From Oceanicola sp. 502str15 (lineage in GTDB: Bacteria > Pseudomonadota > Alphaproteobacteria > Rhodobacterales > Rhodobacteraceae): a stretch of 64,000 bases of DNA. The notes under the pieces are model-generated. The model worked only from the letters and a program-made list of their open reading frames with translations, was not told where the DNA came from and did not search any database. The position numbers were made by a program, and so were the translations under genes. Of this stretch, positions 10,360-19,441 are shown one piece after another (position 1 is the first letter of the stretch; every line of letters starts with the position of its first letter). The stretch covers positions 2,418,001 to 2,482,000 of the forward strand of contig NZ_WYDQ01000001.1 in NCBI RefSeq assembly GCF_024105635.1. Direction: 5' to 3'.

Positions 10360-12832
10360 TCTTCGGATCATAGGGGCTGTCTTCCACAATCTCCACGTCC
10401 CAGAGCTTGCCCTGCATCCGCACCTTCAACCTTGTGCCCGGCTTTGCCAGATCGGGGCGCACATAGCCCATGCCGATGCTCTTGCCGAAGGCCATCGAAT
10501 AGCCGCCCGAGGTGAGACGGCCCACCTTGGTGTCGCCCTCATAAAGCGCCTCGCGTCCCCAAGGGTCTGCATCCTCCGGCCCGTCCACCAGCACGGTCAC
10601 GCATAGCGAGCGAATGCCCTTGGCTTCCATCGCGGCCTTGCCATGAAACTCTTTGGACAGGTCCACAAACCGATCCAGCCCGCCTTCCAGCGGCGTCGCA
10701 TCCCGGCCCAGCTCGGTGCCGAAAGCACGGTAGGACTTCTCCTGCCGCAGCCAGTTTTGCGCCCGCGTGCCAACCAGCTTGAGCCCGTGCTTCTCGCCCA
10801 CGGCCATGAGCTGATCATAAAGATAGTTCTGCATCTCGATCGGGTGATGCAGCTCCCAGCCCAGCTCGCCGGTATAAGCCACCCGGATCGCCATGGTCGG
10901 GCACATCCCAAGCTCGATGTTGCGCATGGTCAGCCACGGAAAGCGCTTGTTGGAAAGCACCGTGGCCGGGTCGGCATCCTTCACCAGTTCATTCAGCACA
11001 TCGCGGGATTTCGGCCCTGCGATGGCGAACACGCCCCATTGGGTGGTGACATCCACCAGGTTGATCCGGCCAAACTCCGGCTCCTTGTCTTCCACCGCCT
11101 TGGCAAGAAAATCCTCGTCGTAGGCGTGCAGCGCACCGGCAGACACGAGGTAATAGTCGTCCTCGGCAAGGCGAACGATGGTGTATTCCGTCCGAGTGGT
11201 GCCTGTCTCGGTGAGCGCGTAGGTCAGGTTGATCCGGCCGACTTTCGGCAGCTTGTTGGTGGTGAACCAGTCGAGGAAGGCCGTGGCCCCCGGCCCGGAA
11301 ATGCGATGCTTGGCGAAGGCCGTCGCGTCGATGAGGCCAACGCCCTCGCGGATCGCCCTTGCCTCGGCCTCGGCGTATTGCCACCAGCCGCCCCGGCGGA
11401 AGCTGCGGGCCTCATGGTCGAAGTTCGAGGGCGCATCCTTGGGGCCAAAGTAGTTCGGCCGCTCGAAGCCGTTGACGCAGCCAAACTGCGCCCCTGCCGC
11501 CTTCTGCCGGTCATAGGCCGGGCCGGTGCGCAGCGGGCGGCAGGCTTCGCGCTCTTCGTCGGGGTGGTGGAGCACGTAGACATGCTCGTAGCACTCCTCG
11601 TTCTTGCGCGCGGCATATTCGGTGGTCATCCAGCTGCCGTAGCGTTTGGGATCGAGGCTCGCCATGTCGATCTCGGCCTCGCCCTCCACCATCATCTGGG
11701 CAAGGTAATGCCCGGTGCCGCCCGCAGCCGTGATCCCGAAGGAAAAGCCCTCGGCCAGCCACATGTTGCGCAAGCCAGGTGCGGGGCCGACCAGCGGGTT
11801 ACCGTCGGGGGTGTAGCAGATCGGGCCGTTGAAATCGTCTTTCAAACCAACCGTCTCCGAGGTCGGGATGCGGTGGATCATGCTCATGTATTCCTCTTCG
11901 ATCCGCTCCAGATCGAGCGGGAAGAGATCGGCCCGGAAGCTCTCGGGCACGTCATATTCGAAGCGCGCTGGGGCGCCCTGCTCATAGGGGCCAAGGATCC
12001 AGCCCTTGCGCTCCTCGCGGACATACCACTTGGCATCGGCATCGCGCAGCACCGGGTGCTCGGGGTTGCCCGCCGCACGCCACTCGGCCAGTGCCGGGTC
12101 GGGCTCGGTGACGATATATTGGTGCTCCACCGGGATTGCCGGAATTTTCAGCCCCAGCAGCCGCGCCGTGCGCTGCGCGTGGTTGCCGGTGGCCGTCACC
12201 ACATGCTCTGCCGTGATCACCGTGCTCTCTTCGGTCGGCACGAGGTTGCCGCCCTTCTCGCCCATCTTGGTGACGCTCACGTGCCACTCCGAGCCGGTCC
12301 ACTCATAGCCATCCACCTGCCATTTGCGCTCGATGGTCACGCCATGCTGGCGGGCACCCTTGGCCATGGCCATCGTCACATCGGCGGGGTTGATATAGCC
12401 ATCAGTGGGGTGAAACAGCGCGCCCTTCAGATCTTCGGTGCGCACCAGTGGCCAGCGCTCCTTGATCTGGGCAGGTGTGAGAAATTCGTAAGGGATGCCA
12501 ACGGTTTCGGCGGTGGAGGCATAGAGCTCATACTCATCCATCCGCGCGTCGCTCTGGGCCATCCGCAGGTTGCCCACCACGGCAAAACCCGCGTTCAGCC
12601 CGGTCTCCGCCTCCAGCGTCTTGTAGAACTTCACCGAGTAGTCGTGAATGTGGCTGGTGGCATAGCCCATGTTGAACAGCGGCAGCAGCCCGGCGGCATG
12701 CCAGGTGGAGCCCGAGGTCAACTCATCGCGCTCCAGCAGCATGGTGTCCCACCCGGCCTTGCCGAGATGATAGGCAATCGAGGTGCCAACGGCGCCACCG
12801 CCGACGACAAGGGCTTTCACATGGGTCTTCAT
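10334..12832 (-). CDS. FAD-dependent dimethylglycine/sarcosine dehydrogenase-like protein with GcvT domain
   Basis: This two-domain flavoprotein has 832 residues. Residues 1-400 are a DAO-type FAD oxidoreductase with VVGGGAVGTSIAYHLG at 9-24 and GSTWHAAGL at 41-49. His45 there matches the position that carries covalent FAD in dimethylglycine and sarcosine dehydrogenases. Residues from about 430 to the end are a GcvT/aminomethyltransferase domain (GELGWELHHP, RLTSGGYSMAFGKSIGMGYV) that would pass the released C1 unit to tetrahydrofolate. With betCBA nearby, demethylation of dimethylglycine or sarcosine derived from betaine is the likely role. The exact N-methyl substrate cannot be fixed by sequence reading. 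The gene has its own promoter region between it and panC. Confidence 0.85.
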   Translation of the reverse strand: MKTHVKALVVGGGAVGTSIAYHLGKAGWDTMLLERDELTSGSTWHAAGLLPLFNMGYATSHIHDYSVKFYKTLEAETGLNAGFAVVGNLRMAQSDARMDEYELYASTAETVGIPYEFLTPAQIKERWPLVRTEDLKGALFHPTDGYINPADVTMAMAKGARQHGVTIERKWQVDGYEWTGSEWHVSVTKMGEKGGNLVPTEESTVITAEHVVTATGNHAQRTARLLGLKIPAIPVEHQYIVTEPDPALAEWRAAGNPEHPVLRDADAKWYVREERKGWILGPYEQGAPARFEYDVPESFRADLFPLDLERIEEEYMSMIHRIPTSETVGLKDDFNGPICYTPDGNPLVGPAPGLRNMWLAEGFSFGITAAGGTGHYLAQMMVEGEAEIDMASLDPKRYGSWMTTEYAARKNEECYEHVYVLHHPDEEREACRPLRTGPAYDRQKAAGAQFGCVNGFERPNYFGPKDAPSNFDHEARSFRRGGWWQYAEAEARAIREGVGLIDATAFAKHRISGPGATAFLDWFTTNKLPKVGRINLTYALTETGTTRTEYTIVRLAEDDYYLVSAGALHAYDEDFLAKAVEDKEPEFGRINLVDVTTQWGVFAIAGPKSRDVLNELVKDADPATVLSNKRFPWLTMRNIELGMCPTMAIRVAYTGELGWELHHPIEMQNYLYDQLMAVGEKHGLKLVGTRAQNWLRQEKSYRAFGTELGRDATPLEGGLDRFVDLSKEFHGKAAMEAKGIRSLCVTVLVDGPEDADPWGREALYEGDTKVGRLTSGGYSMAFGKSIGMGYVRPDLAKPGTRLKVRMQGKLWDVEIVEDSPYDPKNETIRIDG

Positions 12833-12992
12833 CAGGGCACGGGCTCCGGGCAGGGGTTGCTTGCGCCACTGTCACCAAATCCCGCCGCCCGTGCCACGGG
12901 GTTTCGACACCTTGGGGCGAAAAGCGACATTCGCCCCCCTTGCGACCTTTCTGCTTTTGCCTTTCGCCCCCGCATCCACTACCCATCGCGCC

Positions 12993-13844
12993 ATGGACGT
13001 ATGCACCACCATTCCGGACCTGCGCCGGGCTGTCGGGGGTCTGCGCGCAGGGGGGAGCAAGGTGGGCCTGGTGCCGACCATGGGATACCTGCACGCGGGC
13101 CATATGCGGCTTGTCGCCGAGGCGCAGGCGCGGGCAGAAGCGGTCGTGGTCTCGATCTTCGTGAACCCGACCCAGTTCGGCGATCCGAAGGATCTCGAGA
13201 GCTACCCGCGCAACACCGAGGGCGACCTTGAAATGCTGCGCGAGGCCGGGGTGCAGGCGGTGCTGATGCCACAGGTTTCCGACATCTACCCCGAGGGCGC
13301 CGAGACCATCGTGGAAACCGAGCGACTGGCAGGCATGCTCCACGGCGCCGTGCGCCCGGGGCACTACCGCGGGGTCTGCACCGTGGTCGCCAAGCTTTTC
13401 AACATCGTGCAGCCCGATTTTGCCTGCTTTGGCGAGAAGGACTACCAGCAGCTCCAGATCATCCGCACCATGGTCCGCGACCTGCATTTCCCGCTGGAAA
13501 TCGTGCCCGTTCCCACGGTGCGCGAGGCCGACGGGTTGGCGATGTCGTCCCGCAACGCGCGGCTCACGCCCGAGGATCGCGCCGCTGCCGTGGTTCTGAG
13601 CCGGGCGCTGGATGCGGTTGAGGCTGCGGGCGGGTCGGTGGAGCAGATGGCCGAAAAGATCCGGCAGGTCATCGCCACAGAACCCCGCGCCACCCTGCGC
13701 GGGCTCGACATCACCGAGGCGCGCACATTGGCTCCCGTCACCGGCCATTCAAAGGCCCCTCTCGCCGTCATGATCTCTGCCGAGTTCGGCGGTATCCTCT
13801 TGATCGACCAACGAGAAATCACGCCCCAAGGAGCAAGCACATGA
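12993..13844 (+). CDS. panC: Pantoate--beta-alanine ligase
   Basis: This protein of 283 residues is the ATP-dependent ligase that condenses pantoate with beta-alanine to give pantothenate. The class-I nucleotidyltransferase HIGH-like motif is TMGYLHAGH (residues 29-37, His34 and His37). [12 protein letters not shown] and [10 protein letters not shown] (the KMSKS-equivalent region) are also present. The ATG at 12993 gives the normal family length; the frame is open upstream but that part does not match. No clear Shine-Dalgarno sequence is seen. Its TGA overlaps the panB ATG by four bases (ATGA at 13841), so panCB is a translationally coupled operon in the unusual order panC first. Confidence 0.96.
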   Translation: MDVCTTIPDLRRAVGGLRAGGSKVGLVPTMGYLHAGHMRLVAEAQARAEAVVVSIFVNPTQFGDPKDLESYPRNTEGDLEMLREAGVQAVLMPQVSDIYPEGAETIVETERLAGMLHGAVRPGHYRGVCTVVAKLFNIVQPDFACFGEKDYQQLQIIRTMVRDLHFPLEIVPVPTVREADGLAMSSRNARLTPEDRAAAVVLSRALDAVEAAGGSVEQMAEKIRQVIATEPRATLRGLDITEARTLAPVTGHSKAPLAVMISAEFGGILLIDQREITPQGAST

Positions 13845-14650
13845 GCACCCAGGCCCCGATCCGCCGCACCACCGTTCCGCAGATCGCGGCCCGCAAGGGC
13901 GGGGAGCCGATCGTGTCGCTCACCAGCTACCACGCCCATACGGCGGCAATCGTCGATGCCCACGCCGACTTTATCCTCGTGGGTGACAGCCTGGGCATGG
14001 TGATGCACGGGATGGACAGCACCGTGGGCGTGCCGCTGGACCTGATGATCATGCACGGCCGCGCCGTGGTGCGCGGCACCAGGCAGGCGCTGGTGGTGGT
14101 TGATATGCCCTTCGGCAGCTACGAGGAAAGCCCCTCGGTGGCGTTCCGCAATGCCGCCAAGATCATGAAGGAAACCGGCTGCGGCGCGGTCAAGCTGGAG
14201 GGCGGCAAGCGGATGGCGGAGACCATCCGCTTTCTGACCGAGCGCGGCATTCCGGTGATGGCCCATATCGGGCTGACCCCGCAAAGCTCGCATGTGATGG
14301 GCGGGTTCAAGACGCAGGGGCGCGACGAAGACAGCTGGCCGCTGCACATCAAGGATGCCAAGGCGGTCTCCGATGCCGGGGCCTTCGCGCTTGTGGTCGA
14401 AGGCGTGGTGGAGCCGCTGGCCCGCGAAATCACCCAGGCCATCGAGATCCCCACCATCGGCATCGGCGCCTCGTCCGCCTGCGACGGTCAGATCCTCGTG
14501 CTGGAAGACATGCTGGGGCTGAACCCCTGGGTGCCGAAGTTCGTCAAGAAATACGGAGCCTTGCACGAGGCCATCGAAAAGGCTGTTGCCGACTATGCCG
14601 AGGAGGTGAAGAGCCGCGCCTTTCCCGGCGAGGACCACATCTACCGCTGA
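13841..14650 (+). CDS. panB: 3-methyl-2-oxobutanoate hydroxymethyltransferase
   Basis: This enzyme of 269 residues transfers a hydroxymethyl group from methylene-tetrahydrofolate to alpha-ketoisovalerate, the first step of pantothenate synthesis. Landmarks are the metal-binding [15 protein letters not shown] segment, the AVKLEGG motif with a conserved Lys, [21 protein letters not shown], and [18 protein letters not shown] near the C-terminus. The start overlaps the panC stop (ATGA). A good AAGGAG ribosome-binding site lies about 8 bases upstream, inside the end of panC. It converges with the 2-hydroxyacid dehydrogenase gene, leaving only three bases between the stops. Confidence 0.96.
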   Translation: MSTQAPIRRTTVPQIAARKGGEPIVSLTSYHAHTAAIVDAHADFILVGDSLGMVMHGMDSTVGVPLDLMIMHGRAVVRGTRQALVVVDMPFGSYEESPSVAFRNAAKIMKETGCGAVKLEGGKRMAETIRFLTERGIPVMAHIGLTPQSSHVMGGFKTQGRDEDSWPLHIKDAKAVSDAGAFALVVEGVVEPLAREITQAIEIPTIGIGASSACDGQILVLEDMLGLNPWVPKFVKKYGALHEAIEKAVADYAEEVKSRAFPGEDHIYR

Positions 14651-14653
14651 AAC

Positions 14654-15640
14654 TCAGAGCATCGCCGGCACGACCTGGTCGGGCGGGCGGTGGCCGTCGG
14701 CGAAGGTTTTGATGTTGATCAGAACCTTCTCGCCCATCTCCACCCTGCCCTCCTCGGTGGCCGAGCCCATGTGCGGCGTCAGCAGCACGTTGGGCAGCTC
14801 GTAGAGGCGCGGGTTCAGCTTTTGGGTCTTGTCGAACACATCCAGCCCCGCGCCGGCAATTTCGCCAGAGCGGAGCATCCGGGTGAGGGCGTTCTCGTCG
14901 ATCACCTCGCCGCGCGAGGTGTTCACGATCACCGCGGAGGGCTTCAGCAGCTTCAAACGCCGGGCTGAAAGCAAATGGAAGGTCGAGGGGGTATGCGGGC
15001 AGTTGACCGAGATCACGTCCATCCGCGTGAGCATCTGATCGAGGCTCTCCCAATAGGTCGCCCCCAGGCCGTCCTCGATCTCGGGGCGCAGCCTGCGGCG
15101 GTTGTGGTAGTGCACCTGCATCCCGAAGGCCGCGGCCCGCGTGGCCACCGCCTGACCGATCCGGCCCATGCCAAGAATGCCCAGACGCCGCCCTGCGATC
15201 CGCCCGCCAAGGTTGCCGGTGGGCGACCAGCCCTCCCATTTTCCGGCCGACATCACAGCGGCGCCCTGCGGTATTTTCCGTGTGACTCCAATGATGAGCG
15301 CCATCGTCATGTCGGCGGTGTCTTCAGTCACCACACCGGGCGTGTTGCTCACGAGGATGCCGCGCTGGCGGGCCGTGGCCACGTCGATATGGTCGAACCC
15401 GGCGCCGTAGTTGGCGATGAGTTTCAGCCGCTCGCCCGCTTGGCCGATCAGGCCGCCGTCGATGGTGTCGGTGATGGTGGAGACCAGAACATCGGCGTCC
15501 TGCATTGCCGCGATCAGCTCCTCGCGGGACATCGGCGCATCGCTCTCGCGCAGGCGAACGTCGAAGAGTTCGCTCATTCGCGTTTCGACCGCCTCGGGCA
15601 ACCGTCGCGTTACGACAACACTCAGCCGCTCTGCGCCCAT
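14654..15640 (-). CDS. D-2-hydroxyacid dehydrogenase (glyoxylate/hydroxypyruvate reductase type)
   Basis: This NAD(P)-dependent D-isomer-specific 2-hydroxyacid dehydrogenase has 328 residues. It shows the Rossmann fingerprint GRRLGILGMGRIGQAVATRA, the catalytic Arg in VIVNTSRGEVIDENAL, the conserved Glu in AGAGLDVFD and its following region, and the catalytic His in LLTPHMGSAT. These point to the GyaR/GRHPR branch (glyoxylate or hydroxypyruvate reduction), but substrate choice is inference. ATG at 15640 is preferred because GGGAGG lies 9 bases upstream; the in-frame ATG at 15649 directly abuts that ribosome-binding site and is too close. The gene is divergent from the SH3-protein gene. Confidence 0.88.
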   Translation of the reverse strand: MGAERLSVVVTRRLPEAVETRMSELFDVRLRESDAPMSREELIAAMQDADVLVSTITDTIDGGLIGQAGERLKLIANYGAGFDHIDVATARQRGILVSNTPGVVTEDTADMTMALIIGVTRKIPQGAAVMSAGKWEGWSPTGNLGGRIAGRRLGILGMGRIGQAVATRAAAFGMQVHYHNRRRLRPEIEDGLGATYWESLDQMLTRMDVISVNCPHTPSTFHLLSARRLKLLKPSAVIVNTSRGEVIDENALTRMLRSGEIAGAGLDVFDKTQKLNPRLYELPNVLLTPHMGSATEEGRVEMGEKVLINIKTFADGHRPPDQVVPAML

Positions 15641-15719
15641 CGCTCTCATCCTCCCGCTTCTCAAGGACCACCGTTCAGCTAGAGTGTGCGCAAGAAAAGG
15701 CGCGGGATACAAGCGCCGG

Positions 15720-16277
15720 ATGAGGCAGACAACGGTGAAACCCATGGGGCGGCAAACAGGCGCTTCCCGACGCACTCGGGCGATTTTTCTCAGTTTTTTC
15801 GGCGGTCTGCTCTTCGCTGCCATCGCAGGGGTCGCCCATGCGGCCGAAGAGCGCGGGCCGGTGACCAACCTGCCGCTGCCCCGCTTCGTGTCGCTCAAGG
15901 CCGATGAGGGCAACGTGCGGCGCGGGCCTTCCCTTTCGCATCGGATCGACTGGGTTTTCACCCGCCGGAACATGCCGCTGGAAGTGACCGCCGAGTTTGG
16001 CCATTGGCGCCGGGTTCGCGACCGTGAGGGCGCGGGGGGCTGGGTGCATTACTCGCTGCTTTCGGGCGTGCGGACGGCGCTCGTGGAGGAAGACATGGCC
16101 GCGCTGCGCATGAAGCCCGACGACTCCGCCCCGATCAACGCGCGGGTCGAGGCCGGCGTGGTCACGCGGGTCAATGAATGCGGCGCGGAATGGTGCTGGG
16201 TCACGGCTGGCGGCGAGCGCGGCTGGGTTCGGAAAACCTCGCTATGGGGCGTGAAGCGGGACGAGATTCTCGAATGA
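15720..16277 (+). CDS. SH3-domain (SH3b) protein, exported
   Basis: This protein of 185 residues has an N-terminal signal peptide or anchor after a basic leader (FLSFFGGLLFAAIAGVAHA). Two bacterial SH3 repeats follow. The first contains VSLKADEGNVRRGPSLSHRIDW and GGWVHYSLLSG; the second contains ALRMKPDDSAPINARVEAG and GGERGWVRKTSLWGV. Such SH3_4 proteins are widespread in Rhodobacteraceae and are thought to bind cell-wall peptides; the ligand here is unknown. Three other start codons are possible, and ATG at 15720 puts the signal peptide within 45 residues. The gene ends 10 bases from the convergent extensin-like gene. Confidence 0.82.
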   Translation: MRQTTVKPMGRQTGASRRTRAIFLSFFGGLLFAAIAGVAHAAEERGPVTNLPLPRFVSLKADEGNVRRGPSLSHRIDWVFTRRNMPLEVTAEFGHWRRVRDREGAGGWVHYSLLSGVRTALVEEDMAALRMKPDDSAPINARVEAGVVTRVNECGAEWCWVTAGGERGWVRKTSLWGVKRDEILE

Positions 16278-16287
16278 TCCTCGTGCC

Positions 16288-17196
16288 TTACCGGCAGTAG
16301 GAGCCCGAGCGGTACCGGGCTGTATCAAAGTGGAAATGGTCGCGGTGGTAGCGGTTGGCATTTGGGCCGAGCACGGTGCCGAACGGACCGCAGGCTGCCT
16401 TGTGCATCTTCCGCAGAGTCGCCGACCAGGCCTTTGAGCCCCAGCCTCTGAGCACGGAAACATAGGTGCCATCGCGCAGCATCACGCCCGAAATATCAAC
16501 CGCGCGGCCCTTCGCGTGCTCCGAGAGCCTGCCCGACTTGGCATTGTTGCGATTGCGGCAGGCATAATGCGCCACGACCTTGATCTGCTTTACGCCGCCA
16601 CCCTCCTTGCCAATGGCAGGCTTCAGCCCTTTCTCGACCCAGCTGTTCAGCGCCTTGGCCGTTCCACAATCCATCGTGGCGGCGTTCGAGAGGGAAATGC
16701 CGCCCACCGATGTCACTTTCACCGGGTTGGAAACGCCGCATCCGTTGCCCGGCCGCCCGATCGTCTTGAGGGCCTGCCCCTTGACCGAATTGATTCCGCA
16801 GACAGAGCCCTTCCGGCTGTATCTTACCTCGGTAAGCGTTGCCTGTTCCTTAACAAGCCGAGAGATATGCGCCGGGCGCGGCTTGGCCTGACGCTGAGCA
16901 CGGGCCAGCGGCCCGCGGATGACGCGCACCATGGTGAGCTGATCGGTGGCGGCGGGGGGCCGCGTGGCGGGGCGTTTGCGCGTGGGCTTCGGCGCCTCTG
17001 CGACGGTTTCGACGGCACCCGGACGGAGCTTGGGGCGCACCGGTTCGGCAGGGATCGCGCCGCGGGATGACACGATGGTTTTGTCTTCGGCCTCGGCCAC
17101 TTGCCCGGGGCGGGGCAGCGGCAACGGCGAGCGCTCGGGGGCTTCTGCCAGCGCCGGAAAGGCCAGCAAAGACAGGGCAATCGCGAGGCGGATCAT
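16288..17196 (-). CDS. Extensin-like C-terminal domain protein, exported
   Basis: This protein of 302 residues has a signal peptide (MIRLAIALSLLAFPALAEA), a Pro/Lys/Arg-rich linker to about residue 120, and an extensin-like_C domain. The domain carries six or more cysteines plus the LAS/M15-type zinc pattern SEHAKGRAVDISG (H-x2-G-x3-D) and YHRDHFHFD (H-x-H). Extensin-like_C belongs to the same fold clan as D,D-peptidases, so a role on peptidoglycan is plausible but unproven. It is the last gene of hisC / prephenate dehydrogenase / extensin-like. Its ATG overlaps the upstream TGA by four bases (17193-17196), so its translation is probably coupled to amino-acid synthesis genes. Confidence 0.87.
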   Translation of the reverse strand: MIRLAIALSLLAFPALAEAPERSPLPLPRPGQVAEAEDKTIVSSRGAIPAEPVRPKLRPGAVETVAEAPKPTRKRPATRPPAATDQLTMVRVIRGPLARAQRQAKPRPAHISRLVKEQATLTEVRYSRKGSVCGINSVKGQALKTIGRPGNGCGVSNPVKVTSVGGISLSNAATMDCGTAKALNSWVEKGLKPAIGKEGGGVKQIKVVAHYACRNRNNAKSGRLSEHAKGRAVDISGVMLRDGTYVSVLRGWGSKAWSATLRKMHKAACGPFGTVLGPNANRYHRDHFHFDTARYRSGSYCR

Positions 17197-18104
17197 CGCT
17201 TTGCCCCGCGCCCGAAGTCGGGCGCATCGGTGTCTTGCCCGGCCTCGATGATGCCCCGACGGATGGCGCGGGTGCGGGTGAAATAATCGAACAACTGCTC
17301 GCCGTCGCCGGTGCGGATGGCGCGCTGGAGGGCGAAGAGCTCTTCGGTGAAGCGGCCCAGAATTTCGAGGGTGGCTTCCTTGTTGTTGAGGAAGACATCG
17401 CGCCACATGGTTGGGTCGGAGGCGGCGATCCGGGTGAAATCGCGGAAGCCTGCGGCGGAAAATTTGATGACTTCACTGTCGGTCACCCGCCGCAGGTCAT
17501 CGGCCACGCCGACCATGGTGTAGGCGATCAGGTGGGGGCAATGGGAGGTGACGGCGAGCACGAGATCGTGGTGCTCGGGGTCCATCTGCTCGACGTTCGC
17601 CCCCATGCCCTCCCAGAGTTTGCGAAGTTTTTCAGTGGCTTCCGGCGGGGTGCCCTCGGTCGGGACGAGGATATTCCAGCGGTTGTCGAACAGTTCAGCA
17701 AAGCCCGAACGGGGGCCGGAGTGCTCGGTGCCTGCCAGCGGGTGGCCGGGGATGAAGTGAACGTTTTCAGGCAGATGCGGGGCGACGGCCTCGATCACCG
17801 CCTTCTTGACCGAGCCGACATCGGTGACGGTGGTGCCGGGTGCGAGGTGCGGGGCGATCTCCTCCGCGACCGCGCCCATGGCCCCGACGGGCACGCAGAG
17901 CACCACCAGGTCCGCCCCTTGAACGGCTTCGGCGGTGGTGCCGACGATCCGGTCGCAGAGGTTGATTTCTATAGCGATTTCGCGGGTTTGAGCCGAGCGA
18001 GCAGTACCGACGATCTCGCCCGCCAGCCCGCCGCGGCGCAGGGCGTGGGCGATGGAGGAGGCGATGAGGCCGAGGCCGATGAGGGCGACGCGTTGGTAGA
18101 TCAT
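17193..18104 (-). CDS. Prephenate/arogenate dehydrogenase
   Basis: This protein of 303 residues is a TyrA-family enzyme that oxidatively decarboxylates prephenate (or arogenate) toward tyrosine. The N-terminus has the NAD(P) fingerprint VALIGLGLIASS, with Ala in place of the common third Gly. VTDVGSVKKAVIEAV, FIPGHPLAGTEHSGP and AVTSHCPHLIAYTMV are diagnostic of the family; the last holds conserved catalytic-region histidines. No chorismate mutase or ACT domain is fused. The start at 18104 overlaps the hisC stop (ATGA). Pairing with hisC is common because the aminotransferase can also act on aromatic substrates; cyclohexadienyl specificity is therefore possible. Confidence 0.93.
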   Translation of the reverse strand: MIYQRVALIGLGLIASSIAHALRRGGLAGEIVGTARSAQTREIAIEINLCDRIVGTTAEAVQGADLVVLCVPVGAMGAVAEEIAPHLAPGTTVTDVGSVKKAVIEAVAPHLPENVHFIPGHPLAGTEHSGPRSGFAELFDNRWNILVPTEGTPPEATEKLRKLWEGMGANVEQMDPEHHDLVLAVTSHCPHLIAYTMVGVADDLRRVTDSEVIKFSAAGFRDFTRIAASDPTMWRDVFLNNKEATLEILGRFTEELFALQRAIRTGDGEQLFDYFTRTRAIRRGIIEAGQDTDAPDFGRGAKR

Positions 18105-19183
18105 GGCGCGGCCTTGAAGGTTGTGAGCGCGGCGATCACGGCGCGGCAGTTTTCTTCGGTGCCGATGGTGATGCGCAGGCAATTGGGCAGGCCGTAGCCG
18201 CCGACCTGGCGCACGATAAGCCCCTGATTTCCAAGGTGATTGAAGGCAGCCTCCGCCTCGCTCTCGCTCGAGAAGCGGGCGAGGATGAAGTTGGCGGAGG
18301 AGCTGTCGGAGGGGATGCCGAGGGCGCTGAGGCCTTTGGCAAGGAGGGCGCGGTTGCGGAGGTTCTCGCTGCGGGATTTCTCTGTGAAATCAACATCCTC
18401 AAGCGCCGCGACGGCCCCGGCGATCTGCAGGTTGCTCAGGTTGAAGGGGCCGCGGATGCGGGTGAGCGTGTCGATGATCTCGCGGGAGGCAAAACCCCAG
18501 CCCACGCGCAGCCCGCCGAGCCCGTAGATCTTGGAAAATGTGCGCGTCATCAAAACGTTATCGCGGGAGGCGGCCAGTGAGGCGCCGCCGTCGAAGCCCT
18601 CTACGAACTCGGCATAGGCGCCATCGAGCACAAGCAGGCAGCCCTCGGGCAGACCATCGGCAAGGCGCACCACCTCGTTGCCGCCGATCATGGTGCCGGT
18701 GGGGTTGTTGGGGTTCGCCAGATAGACGATTTTTGTCGCTTCGTTACAGGCACTTAGAATGGCATCGACATCGGCCACACGGTCGCGCTCGGGGGCCACC
18801 ACGGGCTCGGCTCCGGCGGCGCGGGCGACGATGGGATAGACGGAAAATCCGTGCTCGGTGTAGACGACCTGATCGCCCGGCCCGGCATAGGCCTGGGCGG
18901 CGAGGTGCAGGATTTCATCGCTTCCGACGCCGCAGATTATCTGATCGGCGGGCAGATCATGGGCTGCGGCGATGGCATCCCGCAACATCTGGTGGTCGGT
19001 GCCGGGGTAGCGATGCAGGCTCGACAGCTCGGCGGCAATCGCCTCCGTCACCTTCGGCGAGCAGCCGAAGGGGTTTTCGTTCGCGGACAATTTCAGAGGA
19101 TTTTCAACACCTTGAAAGGTGCTCTTGCCGCTCTGGTAGAGGGCGATCTCTGAAATGCCGGGCTGGGGAATGGGTGCAGACAT
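18101..19183 (-). CDS. hisC: Histidinol-phosphate aminotransferase
   Basis: This PLP-dependent class-II aminotransferase has 360 residues and acts on imidazole-acetol phosphate/histidinol phosphate in histidine synthesis. It has NPNNPTG with Asn160, the PLP-contact Asp187 in LLVLDGAYAEF, the Schiff-base Lys218 in TRTFSKIYGLGGLRVGW, and Arg226. The start at 19183 has GGAGGAAG immediately upstream. It is the first gene of a three-gene overlapping unit with a prephenate dehydrogenase and an extensin-like protein. This suggests dual use in histidine and aromatic amino-acid transamination, which is known for several HisC proteins. Confidence 0.93.
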   Translation of the reverse strand: MSAPIPQPGISEIALYQSGKSTFQGVENPLKLSANENPFGCSPKVTEAIAAELSSLHRYPGTDHQMLRDAIAAAHDLPADQIICGVGSDEILHLAAQAYAGPGDQVVYTEHGFSVYPIVARAAGAEPVVAPERDRVADVDAILSACNEATKIVYLANPNNPTGTMIGGNEVVRLADGLPEGCLLVLDGAYAEFVEGFDGGASLAASRDNVLMTRTFSKIYGLGGLRVGWGFASREIIDTLTRIRGPFNLSNLQIAGAVAALEDVDFTEKSRSENLRNRALLAKGLSALGIPSDSSSANFILARFSSESEAEAAFNHLGNQGLIVRQVGGYGLPNCLRITIGTEENCRAVIAALTTFKAAP

Positions 19184-19279
19184 CTCTTCCTCCGGTCCGC
19201 AGCGTCATAGCAAGCCGGGGGAAACATGCAAGATGGGAAGGGCTCGGGGCCGTTAACCACGAAAAACCGGAGTCACATC

Positions 19280-19312
19280 CCGTGCACAACCCGTACACAA
19301 CCTGTACATATG
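19280..19312. repeat. Three imperfect 11-base tandem units in the hisC upstream region
   Basis: The 258-base gap between divergent hisC and the membrane-protein gene contains CCGTGCACAAC (19280-19290), CCGTACACAAC (19291-19301) and a weaker third unit beginning CTGTACATATG (19302-19312). The 11-base spacing is about one helical turn, so the GTRCA cores would lie on one face of the DNA. This could be a regulator-binding array for either gene. No known motif was recognised. Confidence 0.45.
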
Positions 19313-19441
19313 CAAATAGCGCATAGCTCTTTTCGACGGGATTTCCTGCACCACCGTGCGCTGCGCCCTTTGCCTGCCCGCAGGAAGGCGGTAGGAAAGC
19401 AGTGCGGGAGGACAGACCGCTTTGAGACGATATCCCGAGAC

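Noticed and set aside
10643..13231. Long plus-strand open frame (862 residues) opposite the FAD/GcvT gene
   Set aside because: It is antisense to a well-supported gene, has low-complexity His/Ala/Gly-rich composition, and is the typical shadow frame of GC-rich codon use.
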